From: Shewanella insulae
Lineage (GTDB): Bacteria > Pseudomonadota > Gammaproteobacteria > Enterobacterales > Shewanellaceae
Length of the DNA: 64,000 nucleotides
Assembly (NCBI RefSeq): GCF_009831655.1
Contig: NZ_WRPA01000007.1
Span: 62,001 to 126,000, forward strand
Direction of reading: 5' to 3'
Made by a program: the position numbers and the translations under genes. Under the pieces are notes generated by a model. The model searched no databases and was not told the DNA's origin. It saw nothing but the letters and a program-made list of their open reading frames with translations. Positions 63,330-64,000 of the stretch are shown piece by piece (position 1 is the first letter of the stretch; each line of letters begins with the position of its first letter).

Positions 63330-64000
63330 ATGAACAAATGGTTCAAACAATTTAGCGTGATCTTAGCGCTAGTGATAGGTACCACATTCAGTGCCCTGTC
63401 GTTCGCCCATGGCGATGCGACCGACCATACCCATGCCGCCACCGAGGGGCAGATCTGGTCGGAGATTCAGGCAGGCGCCACCGGATACACTACCTCTCAC
63501 GGTCAGTTCCACAATCAGCCGATCAACAGCTATGATCTGCGGGTACTCGAGCTTCGCAGCGACTGGCTGGCACCTGCCCTGATGGCGGCGCTGTTTGGCA
63601 TGATCATCATCTTCGTGCTGTTCATCAAGGTGAACGGTATCTCCAAGTTGCATCACGGCTTCTCGGGCAAGATGGTGTATCGCTGGTCGAAATTTGATGT
63701 CTCTATCCACTGGCTGGGGGCCATCCCTTGCCTGCTGTTGATCCTCACGGGTCTTACCCTGCTGGCGGGACGTTTCTTCTTCCAGCCATACCTGGGTGAA
63801 GGCTTCTGGGCCGGCCTGGTCTATGGTGCCAAGCAGATCCACGACTACATGGCGATCCCCTTCATGATCGGTTGGGCGCTGATGACCACACTGTGGGCCA
63901 AGAATCAGCTGCCTAAGATGTATGATGTTAAATGGTTCCTGGTCGTTGGTGGTTACATCAACTTCGGCCCCTTCAAGGGTAAGCACCCGGATGCCGGCTT
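63330..64000 (+). CDS. fdhC: Formate dehydrogenase cytochrome b subunit FdhC, copy 2 (partial, right edge)
   Basis: About 223 residues are present before the window ends. A signal peptide (VILALVIGTTFSALSFAHG) is followed by a His-rich mature N-terminus (HGDATDHTHAATEG) that is not in copy 1, then membrane segments with SIHWLGAIPCLLLILTGL and the shared WFLVVGGYINFGPFKGKHPD. It is less conserved between modules than FdhA and FdhB. Start is ATG after AAGGA. Heme ligands beyond the edge cannot be checked. Confidence 0.9.
   Translation, partial: MNKWFKQFSVILALVIGTTFSALSFAHGDATDHTHAATEGQIWSEIQAGATGYTTSHGQFHNQPINSYDLRVLELRSDWLAPALMAALFGMIIIFVLFIKVNGISKLHHGFSGKMVYRWSKFDVSIHWLGAIPCLLLILTGLTLLAGRFFFQPYLGEGFWAGLVYGAKQIHDYMAIPFMIGWALMTTLWAKNQLPKMYDVKWFLVVGGYINFGPFKGKHPDAG

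Overview
The window looks like a chromosome segment of a marine gamma-proteobacterium of the genus Shewanella. This inference rests on gene content and order (fadA-fadB / pepQ-yigZ-trkH-hemG, and formate dehydrogenase modules with a small TAT peptide, DUF3305, DUF3306 and a TorD-like chaperone). I could not run a database search, so the species is not established. One perfect and two near-perfect parS centromere sites lie within the first 4.9 kb, so the left end is probably close to the replication origin. I saw no rRNA, tRNA, CRISPR, prophage or insertion sequence.

Layout. 1-4.7 kb (minus strand): the 5' part of a secreted beta-propeller/amidohydrolase, a MOSC protein, tusA, ybaK and a GNAT acetyltransferase. 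4.9-8.3 kb: the fadBA fatty-acid oxidation operon, facing pepQ-yigZ-trkH-hemG (8.6-12.7 kb) across a promoter region with a PsrA-like palindrome. 12.7-16.1 kb: an ArsR/BigR-type repressor with an operator-like palindrome, a second HemG-like flavodoxin, a thioesterase, a GST and a LysR regulator. 16.3-18.0 kb: a TagI-like glycosylase, a structured tandem repeat and a TorF-type porin. 18.4-22.7 kb: an AcrAB-type RND pump. 23-31 kb: an M14 peptidase, a methyltransferase, a repeat lipoprotein, two tandem PAP2 phosphatases, a GIY-YIG protein and oligopeptidase B. 31.1-32.2 kb: an FMN riboswitch and ribB. 32.5-36.3 kb: a NIT-HAMP-PAS-GGDEF-EAL protein and ferritin. 36.5-40.7 kb: a second RND pump.

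40.9-64 kb is dominated by molybdenum-cofactor and formate metabolism. It holds moeA-moeB, then folM, a BCCT transporter and an exonuclease/DUF294 pair, then a HTH-PBP regulator and fdhD. A divergent operon follows (DUF3305, DUF3306, polyferredoxin, TorD chaperone), then two tandem respiratory formate dehydrogenase modules, each TAT peptide-fdhA-fdhB-fdhC. The last fdhC runs off the right edge. The genes suggest one working unit: MoeA/MoeB make the cofactor, FdhD activates it, the TorD-like protein guards the TAT-exported catalytic subunits, and FdhB/FdhC carry formate electrons to the quinone pool. HemG-type enzymes and the pumps serve respiration and envelope functions elsewhere in the window.

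The most unusual items are the parS cluster, the tandem repeat at 17.0-17.2 kb whose two hairpins covary between copies, hairpins at the same fdhB-fdhC junction in both formate dehydrogenase operons, and the paired small TAT peptides with a conserved tail.
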